The position numbers and the translations under genes were made by a program. 16,668 nt of DNA from Bacteroidetes bacterium QH_1_64_81. Its GTDB lineage: Bacteria; Bacteroidota; Rhodothermia; Rhodothermales; Salinibacteraceae. Within the stretch, counting starts at the first letter, position 1, and each line of letters opens with the position of its first letter. The stretch lies in NCBI GenBank assembly GCA_003022655.1, contig PXSX01000021.1:1-16668 (forward strand), written 5' to 3'. Positions 1-8,542 of the stretch are shown one piece after another. The notes below the pieces were generated by a model. That model made no database searches. It had not been told where the DNA came from and worked only from the letters and a program-made list of their open reading frames with translations.

Positions 1-2
1 TG

Positions 3-2774
3 ATCAGTGTCAAAGGGGTTTCCATCCGGGACGGTCGGCGGATGTACACGTGCCGTGACATCACGGGCCGCAAGGAAGCCGAACGAGAACTGGCACGTCG
101 AAATGATCTGTTCGCGAAAGCGCAGGACATGGCCGACGTCGGCGGTTGGGAATACGACGTCGAGTCCGGCGAGCACACTTGGACCGAGGAAACGTACTGC
201 ATTTTCGGCGTGCCGCTGAGCTTTACCCCTACCGTGGAGGAGGGGATCGCCCACTACCACCCCGAGGACCGACCGGCGATTCGGGAGGCCTTTACCCGAG
301 CGGTGGAAGAGGGGGAGCCCTACGACGTTGAATTGCGTTTGGTCACGGAGAGTGGTGAGCAGAAGTGGGTCCGCACGCGGGGGGACCCTCAGCACGAGGA
401 GGATGGCGAGGTCGTTCGGGTGCGGGGCACGATTCAGGACATCACCGACCGGAAGGTGCAGGAGAGGCGCCTCGCGCAAATCATTGGGCGAGTCACCAAC
501 GCCATTGTCGAAGTCGACGCAAACTGGCGGTTTACGCTGGTCAACGACCACGCCGAAACGCTCTACGACATGAGCGAGGAAGACCTTCTGGGCCGAGACT
601 TCTGGGACGTGTTCGAAGAGGCTCTCGGCACTCGCTTCGAGGAAGAGTACCGGGACGTCATGCGGACGCGGGAGCCAACCCGGCTTGAGGCATACTATCC
701 GGGCCTTGACGGCTGGTTTAACATTCAGATATACCCGAATGAGGATGGAGGTCTAGCCTTCTACTTCGAAGACGTCACCGAGCGAAAACGGCGCGAGCGT
801 CAAATCGAACGCCAAAACGACCTGTTTCGGAGAGCGCAGGAAATCGCCGATGTCGGGGCCTGGGAATATGACGTGGACGCTGGCGAGTTTACGCTCACCG
901 ACCAGGGGCGGCGGATTCACGGTTTTGCCCCCGAAGAGGACTTAACGCCAAGCCAGAGCCACGAGCTCTTTTGCCCGGAGGACCAGTCCAAGGCCGACGA
1001 GGCGTTTCGCCGGGCCGTTCAAGAGGGGGAGCCCTACGACATCGAAGCTTGCCTGATTACCGAAGAGGGGGAGAAGCGGTGGGTTCGCAGCCGGGGGGAA
1101 CCGCAACGCGGGGAAGACGGCGAGGTCGCCAGAGTCCGCGGGGCGATCCAGGACATTACTGGCCGGAAACAGCGAGAGCAGGCCCTAGAGGACAAGAAGG
1201 AGAAGATTAAGGAACTCTACGGGGCGACCGAGCATCTTTTGACCGCCAGCACCCTCGATGAGGTGGGAGACCGAATCCATGACCTGCTGACCAGGGCGTT
1301 CGACGCCCCGATCGTGGGCGTCTCCCTCGTCGAAGACGGCGAAATTGTCCCGAAGTGGGTTTCGGTAAGGGAGGATTTGGAGGTCCCTCCCATTCAACCG
1401 CGGGACGTTCAGGGAGGAGCAGCTGGAGCCCAGGCCCTTCGTTCCGGCGAGACCGTTGCGGTGGAGGATCTTTCCGGCCTCGAAAATGAGATCGACTACG
1501 GAGACACCCGGTCTGCCGTCTGCGTTCCGGTTGGAGAAGAGCTCGTGGTGTACCTCGGGTGGGCCGAGGCCGGGGCGTTCGAGGAGTTTGGGCTCCGCCT
1601 GCTCGACATTTTGGCAGGCCACGCCGCCGTCGTACTCGACCGTCTCGACCAGATAGAAGCTCTCCGCAGAAGCGAGGGTCGGTTCCGCAGGCTCTTCCAG
1701 GAGGCCCCGATCGGGATTGCCCGTGTTGATCTGACTGGTCACCTCACCGAGACCAACCCGGCGTTCCGGAGCCTTCTCGGTCTCGGGGCCGAGGATCTTC
1801 AGGGGCGTCATATCGAGCGCTTCACCCACGAGGACGATGTCGAGAAGACCCGGTCCTATTTTGACGATCTCGTGGCGGGAACCCGCTCGTCCTACACCAT
1901 CGAAAAACGGTATCGCCGACCGGACGGAGAGATGCTCTGGGTACGGATTACCACCTCCCTCCTCGAGCAGGACGGGGACACGCGGGTGGTTGAAATGGTG
2001 GAAGATATTAGTGACCAGAAGCAGCGGGAGGCGGAGCTGCGCGAGGCCAAGGAGGAGGCCGAACGGATGAACCAGCTCAAGAACGCATTCTTGGCGAACA
2101 TGAGCCATGAGATCCGCACGCCCCTCACGTCGATCATCGGCTTTGCCGAGGCGATTGGGGACGCGACCGCCGAGGAGGAGGAAGGCACGGTGGCCCGCTT
2201 CTCCCGCCTTATCGAGGAGAGTGGCACGCGCCTCCTGAACACCCTGAACGGGGTGCTCGACCTCTCGAAGCTGGAGGCCGGGGAGATGGAGCTTGAGTTG
2301 TCCCCAGTTGACCTAGCCACCGAGGCGAAAGAAACGGTCGAACAGTTTGGACCGGAGGCCAAGGAGGCAGAGGTGAGCCTGGAGGCCGAGACGGAGGCGG
2401 GGCCGACCTGGGCCTATGCCGATCGGCAGGGCCTGCAGATCATTCTCCAGAACCTGGTGAGCAACGCGATCAAGTACACCGAGCCGGGCGGGCAGATTTG
2501 GGTCCGTGTCCGAACAGAGAGGGACGCCGCTGTGCTGGAGGTAGAGGACACGGGGATTGGGATGGATCCGGAGACCGTGCTGGAGCTATTCGAGGCATTC
2601 AAGCAGGCCTCCGAGGGACTCGGCCGGGAGTACGAGGGCAGCGGGTTGGGCCTGGCGGTGACCAAGGAGGCCGTCGAGCAGATGGACGGGGCGATCAACG
2701 TGGAAACGGAGAAAGAGGTGGGAAGCCGCTTTACTGTGCGGCTTCTGCGGGCCGGCACGGAGAATCACGATTGA
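3..2774 (+). CDS. Multi-PAS/GAF sensor histidine kinase (5' end outside window)
   Basis: The frame is open from base 3 and already encodes the end of a PAS domain, so the true start is upstream; the Met at 42 is internal. Numbering from that Met, the domains are: PAS_3-like about 20-138, PAS about 139-250, a second PAS_3-like copy about 257-375, GAF about 387-540, PAS about 542-661, a short coiled coil, HisKA with phospho-acceptor His689 in [11 protein letters not shown], and HATPase_c with N-box [11 protein letters not shown]1 box DTGIGMDPE (from 836) and G2 box GSGLGL (866-871). No membrane segment or receiver domain is visible, so this part is cytosolic and should pass phosphate to a separate response regulator not seen here. 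The two PAS_3 copies are close relatives (RNDLFAKAQDMADVG versus RQNDLFRRAQEIADVG). The GAF opening (ELYGATEHLLTA) resembles GAF domains of haloarchaeal Bat-type sensors. The ligand is unknown. Kinase identity is certain. Confidence 0.95.
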   Translation: MSVKGVSIRDGRRMYTCRDITGRKEAERELARRNDLFAKAQDMADVGGWEYDVESGEHTWTEETYCIFGVPLSFTPTVEEGIAHYHPEDRPAIREAFTRAVEEGEPYDVELRLVTESGEQKWVRTRGDPQHEEDGEVVRVRGTIQDITDRKVQERRLAQIIGRVTNAIVEVDANWRFTLVNDHAETLYDMSEEDLLGRDFWDVFEEALGTRFEEEYRDVMRTREPTRLEAYYPGLDGWFNIQIYPNEDGGLAFYFEDVTERKRRERQIERQNDLFRRAQEIADVGAWEYDVDAGEFTLTDQGRRIHGFAPEEDLTPSQSHELFCPEDQSKADEAFRRAVQEGEPYDIEACLITEEGEKRWVRSRGEPQRGEDGEVARVRGAIQDITGRKQREQALEDKKEKIKELYGATEHLLTASTLDEVGDRIHDLLTRAFDAPIVGVSLVEDGEIVPKWVSVREDLEVPPIQPRDVQGGAAGAQALRSGETVAVEDLSGLENEIDYGDTRSAVCVPVGEELVVYLGWAEAGAFEEFGLRLLDILAGHAAVVLDRLDQIEALRRSEGRFRRLFQEAPIGIARVDLTGHLTETNPAFRSLLGLGAEDLQGRHIERFTHEDDVEKTRSYFDDLVAGTRSSYTIEKRYRRPDGEMLWVRITTSLLEQDGDTRVVEMVEDISDQKQREAELREAKEEAERMNQLKNAFLANMSHEIRTPLTSIIGFAEAIGDATAEEEEGTVARFSRLIEESGTRLLNTLNGVLDLSKLEAGEMELELSPVDLATEAKETVEQFGPEAKEAEVSLEAETEAGPTWAYADRQGLQIILQNLVSNAIKYTEPGGQIWVRVRTERDAAVLEVEDTGIGMDPETVLELFEAFKQASEGLGREYEGSGLGLAVTKEAVEQMDGAINVETEKEVGSRFTVRLLRAGTENHD

Positions 2775-2780
2775 GGGCCG

Positions 2781-2797
2781 AGGCTGTCCCACAGCCT
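2781..2797 (+). terminator. Hairpin just after the first kinase gene
   Basis: A perfect 7-bp stem (AGGCTGT / ACAGCCT) with a 3-nt CCC loop lies 6 bases after the stop codon. No T-run follows, so it is a weak candidate for an intrinsic terminator and may instead protect the 3' end of the mRNA. Confidence 0.45.
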
Positions 2798-2930
2798 GGA
2801 GTACCTCAGCAACGTCTGACTTCTGATTCATGCTCTCGGCCGCACAGGGGACCGTCGCACCGTTCCCTGATCATGGACGGTGATACCGGGAATTTTTCTT
2901 TCCACCCCGTCCACTCGTTCACCCAATCCG

Positions 2931-2983
2931 ATGAATTGTCATGAATTGCGTCGGGACGACTCGTCCCTGGACCGACCCGGTCC
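2931..2983. promoter_or_regulatory. Repeat and paired dyads in the 387-bp gap between the kinases
   Basis: The gap 2775-3161 holds no recognisable gene; the open frames on both strands there look like chance. Three ordered motifs sit in its middle: a tandem direct repeat ATGAATTGTC / ATGAATTGCG (2931-2950), a perfect odd dyad GGGACGA-C-TCGTCCC (2953-2967) and, one base later, a second dyad GGACCG-ACC-CGGTCC (2969-2983). Adjacent dyads upstream of a gene can be operator sites or RNA hairpins. No promoter boxes could be assigned with confidence. The regulatory role is inference. Confidence 0.3.
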
Positions 2984-3161
2984 GCGAGCAACCGTACCGC
3001 ATGTGTTACGACGAGCCCCCTCTTCAACGAATCCGTTCCGACCCCTTGTAGGACCGGAGCAAAGCCGCACGGCACCGTCTTTGTTCTCGATAGGCATCGG
3101 TAACAGTCCTTAAGCAAGAGCCTGCCGGGCGGTTGGCCCGGAGGGATCGGATTCGCATTCT

Positions 3162-4391
3162 GTGGTACACGTGCTCGTCGAGATGATCCAGTCGTTTCCC
3201 TCCGCCCACCCGACGTACGTGGGATATCTCTTGGCCCTCACCCTCGCGGCGGCGGCCTGCTTCGCCGGGGCGTATCGCGCCCGCCAGATTCCATACGCTG
3301 GCACTCGCCGCGGGCTCCTCGCGCTCCTCGTGACCAGCGGAGGATGGGCGGCGTCACACGTCGGCTTCCTCCTCCCCATCCCCACCTGGGCAAAAAGCGG
3401 ATTCTACGAGATCGGTCTCATCGTGGGATTTGCCACCGTGTGGGCCTGGCTTTGGTTTTGCTCCGCCTACACCGGGCGGGCGCTGCATCGAAACCCCACC
3501 GTACAACGCCTTGCGGTGGCCATATTCGCGGTGGTTGTCCTGGCAAAACTGACGAACCCCATTCACGAGCTCTACTACGTTCTGACGCCGACCGGGGAGC
3601 CCTTCCCCCACCTTGCCATACGCCGCGGAGTCCTGTACTGGACGGCGATGGGAATGTCCTACGCGCTCGCGATGGCCGGGTATTTCATGCTGCTGGAACT
3701 GTTCGTCACGACAGGAACCAATACCGCTCCCCTGGCCGCCCTCACGGGCCTGACGGCCCTGCCCGCCGCGCTTGACGTTATCGGCTACGCCCAACCGGCC
3801 CTTCTCGACATCCCCCACGAGCCCCTCGGCGTGGCGGCGTTTGCCGTGGGCGTGCTCTTCGTGTACACGTACCAGTTCGAGGCCGTCCGGCTCGCCGGCG
3901 GGCGCCGGGAACCGGCCCTCGTGCTCGACGGCGAGGGCCGGATTCGAGACCGCAATCGACAGGCCGCCAATCACGTTCCCGAACTAAGCGAGGAGTCGGT
4001 GATTGGGACCCCCATCGAGTCGGTGCTGCCGGACCTTGCCGACGCGCTCCGGGCGGAGAATCAGTTCTCGGTTCTCGAGGTGCACCGTGACACAGGCCCA
4101 GCGTACTATCGCGTGGCCGACACCCAGTTCGGAACGAGCGGGGCCCAGCACGGTCGGCTGGTGCTCCTGATTGACATCACCGAGCGGGAGCGACGCGACC
4201 GGCAGCTCGAACGGCAGAACGACCTATTCACGAAGGCGCAGGATCTGGCCGACATTGGGGCCTGGGAGTATGATGTTCGGACGGAGGAGTTGCTGTGGAC
4301 GGACCAGGTGTACGAGATCCACGAACTTTCGGACGACGTGGAGATGAGGCCGTTGAGAACGGTATTCCCTACGACGAAGAGCTGCGGATGA
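3162..4391 (+). CDS. N-terminal half of the split kinase: 7TM sensor plus PAS
   Basis: The 409-residue frame uses a GTG start at 3162 with GGAGGG about 16 bases upstream; an ATG at 3183 is the alternative. Hydrophobic helices lie at about 19-38, 50-71, 81-103, 116-131, 156-180, 188-209 and 221-239. This is the pattern of the histidine-kinase N-terminal 7TM region, and WFCSAYTGR after helix 3 matches the style of haloarchaeal members. A PAS domain follows (about 250-345), then the first 45 residues of a PAS_3 domain ([20 protein letters not shown]). The last 14 residues (after Met395) are out-of-frame sequence. As it stands the product would be a membrane protein without a kinase domain. Confidence 0.75.
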   Translation: MVHVLVEMIQSFPSAHPTYVGYLLALTLAAAACFAGAYRARQIPYAGTRRGLLALLVTSGGWAASHVGFLLPIPTWAKSGFYEIGLIVGFATVWAWLWFCSAYTGRALHRNPTVQRLAVAIFAVVVLAKLTNPIHELYYVLTPTGEPFPHLAIRRGVLYWTAMGMSYALAMAGYFMLLELFVTTGTNTAPLAALTGLTALPAALDVIGYAQPALLDIPHEPLGVAAFAVGVLFVYTYQFEAVRLAGGRREPALVLDGEGRIRDRNRQAANHVPELSEESVIGTPIESVLPDLADALRAENQFSVLEVHRDTGPAYYRVADTQFGTSGAQHGRLVLLIDITERERRDRQLERQNDLFTKAQDLADIGAWEYDVRTEELLWTDQVYEIHELSDDVEMRPLRTVFPTTKSCG

Positions 4392-5275
4392 TGACGGCAC
4401 AGGGTGATGAGCGATACGTGCGGACCCGGGGCGAGCCCCAAACCGAAGAGGGCGAGGTCGTTCGCATCCGCGGCACCTTCCAGGACATCACCGAACGGAA
4501 GGAGCGGGAGCAGGCGCTGCGGGCAGCGAAAGAGGACGCTGAGCGGGCCAACCGCATGAAGAGCGCCTTCCTCGCGAACATGAGCCACGAAATCCGGACG
4601 CCGCTGACCTCCATCATTGGATTTGCCGAGGCCATCGGCGAGGAAGTGGATGAGGAGAGCGGAGAGTCCCTTTCCCAATTCGCCGCGCTTATCGAGAAAA
4701 GCGGAACTCGGCTCCTGGATACGATCGACGGTGTGCTCAACCTTTCGAAGCTGGAGGCTGGAGAAATGGACCTTTCCGAAGAACCTGTCGACCTCACGGA
4801 GGAGATCGAGGAGGTCGCCTCGGAACTTCGTCCACAGGCCGAGGAGGCGCGGGTCGACGTCCACGTCGGGACGAACGGAACGTCGGTGCAGGCCCTTGCG
4901 GACGAGGGCGGCGTGCAGATGGTGCTCCGCAACCTGGTGAGCAATGCAATCAAGTACACTGAGGCCGGGGGGGAGGCCCGCGTCCGGGCCTACGAGGAGC
5001 AAGAGGGCGGATCAGAAAACGCCGCAGTCCTGGAGGTCGAGGATACCGGGATTGGAATGGATCCGGAGGGGGTGGAGGTGCTGTTTGATTCGTTTCGTCA
5101 GGAATCGGAAGGCCTGAGCCGGGAGTACGAAGGAACTGGACTGGGTCTGGCGGTCACGAGGAAGATCGTTGAGCAGATGGATGGTGTCATCGACGTGGAG
5201 ACCGAGAAGGGGACGGGAAGCCGCTTTGCCGTTCGACTTCCAGCACCAAACTTCGCGGGCGAGGCACAGGACTGA
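4388..5275 (+). CDS. C-terminal half of the split kinase: HisKA and HATPase core
   Basis: In this frame homology is open from about 4345, but the first usable ATG is at 4388. It overlaps the stop of the upstream half as ATGA (4388-4391), so ribosomes could restart here. The product would carry the end of a PAS_3 domain ([22 protein letters not shown]), HisKA with His encoded at 4586-4588 in [12 protein letters not shown]-box [11 protein letters not shown]1 box DTGIGMDPE and G2 box [10 protein letters not shown]. It would be a soluble kinase core without sensor. An in-frame start at 4295 is possible, but the residues it adds before the joint are not PAS sequence. Whether this half is expressed is unknown. 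Confidence 0.7.
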   Translation: MMTAQGDERYVRTRGEPQTEEGEVVRIRGTFQDITERKEREQALRAAKEDAERANRMKSAFLANMSHEIRTPLTSIIGFAEAIGEEVDEESGESLSQFAALIEKSGTRLLDTIDGVLNLSKLEAGEMDLSEEPVDLTEEIEEVASELRPQAEEARVDVHVGTNGTSVQALADEGGVQMVLRNLVSNAIKYTEAGGEARVRAYEEQEGGSENAAVLEVEDTGIGMDPEGVEVLFDSFRQESEGLSREYEGTGLGLAVTRKIVEQMDGVIDVETEKGTGSRFAVRLPAPNFAGEAQD

Positions 5276-5354
5276 CGTGTCCCTGAGTGTCCGCCGAACC
5301 TGCGTCTCCGGAGGTTTCCGGAAAATTCGTCCGAGACGGCCCCCGTTCTGCCGT

Positions 5355-5391
5355 TTGGGATAGACGCTGTTCCCAATGCTTCTTTTCTTCT
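5355..5391 (+). terminator. Candidate intrinsic terminator before the TPP riboswitch
   Basis: A 6-bp stem TTGGGA (5355-5360) / TCCCAA (5371-5376) with a 10-nt loop is followed by the T-rich tail TGCTTCTTTTCTTCT. It lies between the kinase stop (5275) and the riboswitch, a sensible place to end the kinase transcript. A second dyad, TCCGGA-ggtt-TCCGGA, is at 5307-5322. The stem is short and the loop long, so this is moderate evidence only. Confidence 0.4.
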
Positions 5392-5396
5392 AGTAC

Positions 5397-5483
5397 CGAA
5401 GCTAGGGGTGTTCGGCGCCTCGCGGCGGCCGGGCTGAGAGAGACCCTCCGAACCTGATCCGGTTCATACCGGCGCAGGGAAGC
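5397..5483 (+). promoter_or_regulatory. TPP riboswitch (THI element)
   Basis: The conserved core of the thiamine pyrophosphate riboswitch is plain: AGGGGTG near 5404, GGCTGAGAGAGACCC around 5432-5446, GAACCTGATCCGG at about 5450-5462 and ATACCGGCGCAGGGAAGC to 5482. The short P1 helix pairs GCT (5401-5403) with AGC (5481-5483). This RNA binds TPP and normally represses thiamine synthesis or salvage genes when TPP is plentiful. It stands 77 bases upstream of tenA, a fitting target. Recognition rests on sequence motifs; a covariance-model search was not run. Confidence 0.93.
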
Positions 5484-5518
5484 GCATCTCTTTCCTGGTC
5501 CTACGGGCGTCACGCCTC

Positions 5519-5560
5519 TGGCTTCGCCTCGCCACTCGTCGCACCGATCCTGCGAAGCCA
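5519..5560 (+). promoter_or_regulatory. tenA: Start-codon hairpin, expression platform of the TPP riboswitch
   Basis: TGGCTTCGC (5519-5527) is perfectly complementary to GCGAAGCCA (5552-5560), a 9-bp stem whose last base is the A of the tenA ATG. Formed, it would block translation initiation. The left arm GCTTC(G) can also pair with GAAGC in the 3' strand of P1 (5479-5483) or with CGAAGC at the 5' edge of the aptamer (5397-5402). A switch between aptamer folding and start blocking is therefore possible. The complementarity is seen; the switching mechanism is inference. Confidence 0.6.
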
Positions 5561-6239
5561 TGCCTGCTACCTTCACCCTCACCGCCCCCATCGAGTCCCG
5601 CGCCTTCACGGTTCCCCCCTTCGCCCAGTCGTGCCTTGAGCACGCCGGCGACACCTGGGCCGAAGCGTTCGACCACCCCTTCGTCCACGCCCTCGCCGAA
5701 GGCACGCTCGACGCAGACACGTTCAAATTCTACCAGATGCAGGACGCCCGCTACCTGGAGGCGTTCGCCGACGCCGCCTCCCTCCTCTCCACCCGCTGTC
5801 CGGACCCCGACGATAAGCTCTGGTTCATCGACGCGGCCCGGAGCTCGGCTACGGCCCTGAAGACATCCGGCAACTCACACTTACGCCGAACAACCGCGCC
5901 TATCAGAACCACATGATCGAGCGGGCGCAGCGCGGGACGCTCGTGGAGGCCGTGGCGAGTATCGCACCGTGTCCCTGGCTGTACATCGAGCTGGGCCAGC
6001 GGCTGGAGCGCGAGATGGGCGCCATTCCGGAGGATCATCCCTACGCCGAGTGGCTCGCCATGTACCGCGATCCGGAGTTCAACGAGTACATGGACAACCT
6101 CCTGGGGCGCCTGCAGCGGTTCGCCGAGACGGCCAACGACGAGGCCCGCGCCCGTGCCAAGACGGCCTTTACCACCAGCGTCCGCTACGAGTGGATGTTC
6201 TGGGACCAGGCCTGGACGCAGCAGGAGTGGCCAGTGTAA
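5560..6239 (+). pseudogene. tenA: TenA, thiaminase II / aminopyrimidine salvage, split by a deletion
   Basis: TenA hydrolyses aminopyrimidine breakdown products of thiamine so the pyrimidine can be reused. The first frame (5560 to about 5840) encodes the N-terminal part with FYQMQDARYLEAF, whose Asp is the conserved active-site Asp. The protein continues in another frame from about 5841 (ELGYGPEDIRQLTLTP) to 6239, with the conserved Cys in CPWLYIELG and the late Glu in YEWMFWDQAW. Relative to the B. subtilis TenA pattern about 14 residues of one helix are missing at the joint (after WFIDAAR), so about 40-43 bases of the form 3n+1 are gone. The first frame ends at 5914-5916, overlapping an ATG at 5913, but a C-terminal fragment alone would lack the Asp. 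It has a TPP riboswitch upstream, and hyuA follows after 171 bases. Family assignment is firm; function as encoded is doubtful. Confidence 0.88.
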
Positions 6240-6410
6240 CTTCCCTCCCCGTCGTGATGGGGCCGGCGTTGGCTCCTCGGGCCCTCTTCCGAATCAGTGC
6301 CCGACGAGACGGCAGGCCGCGTGCATTTGATTCTTTCGGGGCGACCTCGTCTCTTGGGGATTGTCAGTATGGCCCCGAGATGAGAGGTTTTGCCCCAGCC
6401 CCGGCGTTCC

Positions 6411-8447
6411 ATGTCCTCCTCCTCAGACTCCCCCAGTGCCTCCCCTGCCGTCGGGGTCGACGTTGGCGGCACCTTTACCGACTTCGTCGTCCTCACCGGC
6501 GAGGGCCTGCAGGTTCACAAGGAGCCCACCACCGATCCCCAGCATGAGGCCGTGGAGACGGGGATCCGTCGGCTTGGCACAGAGCCCGAAGCCCCCATCG
6601 TCCACGGCACCACGACGGCGACGAACGCACTGCTCGAACGGCGCGGGGCCCGCACGGCGCTGGTAACCACGGAGGGCTTTGCCGATGTGCTCGCCATCGG
6701 GCGGCAGAATCGGCCCGATCTCTACGACCTGCAGCCGTCGCGCCCCGTTCCTCTCGTCCCGGTCGACCGACGCCACGAGGTCCCCGAGCGCCTGAGCGCC
6801 GACGGCGACGTGCTCACGCCGCTCGACGAAGACGCTGTGCGGCAGGTGGCGCGGACGCTTGGCGAGCAGGACGTGGAGAGCGTGGCCCTCGTGTTTCTCT
6901 TCTCGTATCGGGGCCCCAAGCACGAAGAGCGCGCCGCCGAGATTCTTCAGGATGCCCTACCGGACGTGCCCATCACGCGGAGCAGCGCCCTCCTTCCCGA
7001 ATACCGGGAGTACGAGCGCACGGCCACGACAGTGGTCAACGCCTACGTCCGGCCGACGATGGAGCGGTACCTCACGCGCCTCGACGCAGTGCTGGGGGAG
7101 CGGCGTGTCCGCGTCATGCAGTCGAGCGGCGGCACCATTGGGCTCGGGCCCGCGGCGGAGCAGCCCGCCCGGCTGGCCCTGAGCGGTCCGGCCGGCGGCG
7201 TGGTGGGGGCGCTCGGCGTGGCCCGGCGTGCGATGGACACCGATGCCCCTCGCATCATGACGCTCGACATGGGGGGCACGAGTGCCGACGTCGCCCTCTG
7301 TGACGGCGCCGTTCCCCGCACCACCGAGCACACCATCGCCGACCTCCCCCTGCGTCTGCCCGCCACGGACGTGCACACCGTGGGTGCGGGGGGCGGGAGC
7401 ATCGCCCACGTTGACGCGGGGGGGAGCCTGCGGGTGGGGCCGGAGAGTGCCGGAGCCGAACCAGGGCCCGTCTGTTACGGGCGCGGCGGCACCGAGCCGA
7501 CAGTTACCGACGCCCACCTCGTCCTGGGGCGCCTCCAGGCCGAGCACGTGCTGGGCGGCGAGGGCGCCCTCGACATGGCCCCCGAAGCGGCCCGCGAGGC
7601 GGTGGCCGACATCGGGACAGACATTGGCCGATCGGCAGAAGAAGCCGCGCTCGGCATCCTCCGCGTGACCAACACGACCATGGAGCGGGCGCTCCGCCGC
7701 GTATCGGTAGAGCGGGGGCACGACCCGCGCGACTACACGCTCGTCGCCTTCGGCGGGGCGGGCCCCCTCCACGCCGTGGCGCTGGCCGAGGCCCTCGGCA
7801 TGGAGCGCGTCCTGGTACCGCCCACGCCCGGCGTCCTCAGCGCCCTCGGCCTGCTCATGGCCGACGTGGTGCACGACGCGTCCCGGGCCGTGCTGGGCCA
7901 CGCCGCTTCCCTCCGCAACGACCCCACCCCTCTCCAGGACGCCGCCGACGCGGTGGAACGCGAGGTGCGGGCGGTCCTCATCGATCACGGAACGCCGGAG
8001 CTCGCCGTCGAACTCGATGTGCGCTACGCTGGGCAGAGCTACGAGGTGAGCGTGCCACTGGAGACGCCGATCACCGGCGCAGCCGTCGACGACGCCGTCC
8101 GGGCCTTCCACGACCGGCACCGTCAGCGCTACGGCCACGCCGACCCCGACGAGCCGGTGGAGGTCGTGACCCTCCGCGGACGAGGGACCGTCGCTGTTCC
8201 CCCGCCGACCCTGCCCCAGGAACCCGAGACCAACGCGCCGCTCGACGAGGCCGTGCTCGGCACCCGACCCGTTTGGTTCAACGCCGACGGGCCGACCGAG
8301 ACGACCGCCTACGCCCGCGAGGCCCTTCACCACGGCCACGCATTCGAAGGGCCGGCGGTCCTCCATCAGTACGACACCACCATCGTCGTGCCGCCGCACT
8401 GGCAGGCCCGCGTCGACGGCCGGCAGAACGTCTGGGTCGAGCGGTAA
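6411..8447 (+). CDS. hyuA: HyuA-type N-methylhydantoinase A / 5-oxoprolinase ATPase subunit
   Basis: The 678-residue protein is the ATP-binding subunit of the hydantoinase/oxoprolinase family, which opens cyclic amides such as hydantoins or 5-oxoproline together with HyuB. It has the ASKHA-type motifs DVGGTFTDF (from residue 17), GTTTATNALLER, GPAGGVVGA, LDMGGTSADVAL (Asp286), GAGGGSIA, GPVCYGRGG and FGGAGPLHA, in the normal order and at normal length. The ATG at 6411 is preferred; a TTG at 6390 would add seven residues without conservation. No Shine-Dalgarno sequence precedes it. The partner hyuB is expected directly downstream but is found only at 15869, beyond the sigma/receptor/GH97 block. 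GC is very high (one 60-base line at 7741 has 49 G/C). The exact substrate cannot be read from the sequence. Confidence 0.93.
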   Translation: MSSSSDSPSASPAVGVDVGGTFTDFVVLTGEGLQVHKEPTTDPQHEAVETGIRRLGTEPEAPIVHGTTTATNALLERRGARTALVTTEGFADVLAIGRQNRPDLYDLQPSRPVPLVPVDRRHEVPERLSADGDVLTPLDEDAVRQVARTLGEQDVESVALVFLFSYRGPKHEERAAEILQDALPDVPITRSSALLPEYREYERTATTVVNAYVRPTMERYLTRLDAVLGERRVRVMQSSGGTIGLGPAAEQPARLALSGPAGGVVGALGVARRAMDTDAPRIMTLDMGGTSADVALCDGAVPRTTEHTIADLPLRLPATDVHTVGAGGGSIAHVDAGGSLRVGPESAGAEPGPVCYGRGGTEPTVTDAHLVLGRLQAEHVLGGEGALDMAPEAAREAVADIGTDIGRSAEEAALGILRVTNTTMERALRRVSVERGHDPRDYTLVAFGGAGPLHAVALAEALGMERVLVPPTPGVLSALGLLMADVVHDASRAVLGHAASLRNDPTPLQDAADAVEREVRAVLIDHGTPELAVELDVRYAGQSYEVSVPLETPITGAAVDDAVRAFHDRHRQRYGHADPDEPVEVVTLRGRGTVAVPPPTLPQEPETNAPLDEAVLGTRPVWFNADGPTETTAYAREALHHGHAFEGPAVLHQYDTTIVVPPHWQARVDGRQNVWVER

Positions 8448-8542
8448 CGGAGGATCCCTGGTCATCGGCGGTGCGGTGCGTGTTAAAGGAACACGGGGCC
8501 AAATTTTGCCGATTCCAACCCGGAGTCTTCCACGGGATACTC

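Larger units (their letters stand above)
3162..5275 (+). pseudogene. 7TM-PAS-PAS histidine kinase gene split by an internal deletion
   Basis: Read across two frames this is one histidine kinase: seven membrane helices, PAS, PAS_3, HisKA, HATPase_c. The first frame runs cleanly to about 4346 (..[12 protein letters not shown]), then becomes nonsense and stops at 4391. The homologous protein resumes at about 4345 in another frame ([17 protein letters not shown]..). Compared with the PAS_3 copies of the upstream kinase, about 20 residues are missing at the joint, including the conserved HPED motif, so roughly 61-64 bases were lost (a number of the form 3n+1). A single-base error cannot explain this. 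The kinase halves of the two neighbouring genes are near-duplicates ([20 protein letters not shown] in both). Either it is a real pseudogene or the assembly lacks a short piece. Confidence 0.8.

Noticed and set aside
4295..4391. Programmed ribosomal frameshift joining the two kinase halves
   Set aside because: No slippery run is visible, and about 20 conserved PAS residues are absent, so frameshifting would not restore a normal protein.
5913..5916. ATGA overlap in tenA as a designed two-subunit arrangement
   Set aside because: TenA is a single-chain enzyme whose halves share the active site, and part of a helix is missing; the overlap is a natural by-product of this frame relation.
6390..6410. 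TTG start for hyuA
   Set aside because: It adds only seven unconserved residues; ATG at 6411 is the more usual start.
6957..8465. 502-codon minus-strand frame opposite hyuA
   Set aside because: Shadow of hyuA caused by high GC; His/Gly/Val-rich sequence without domain signals.
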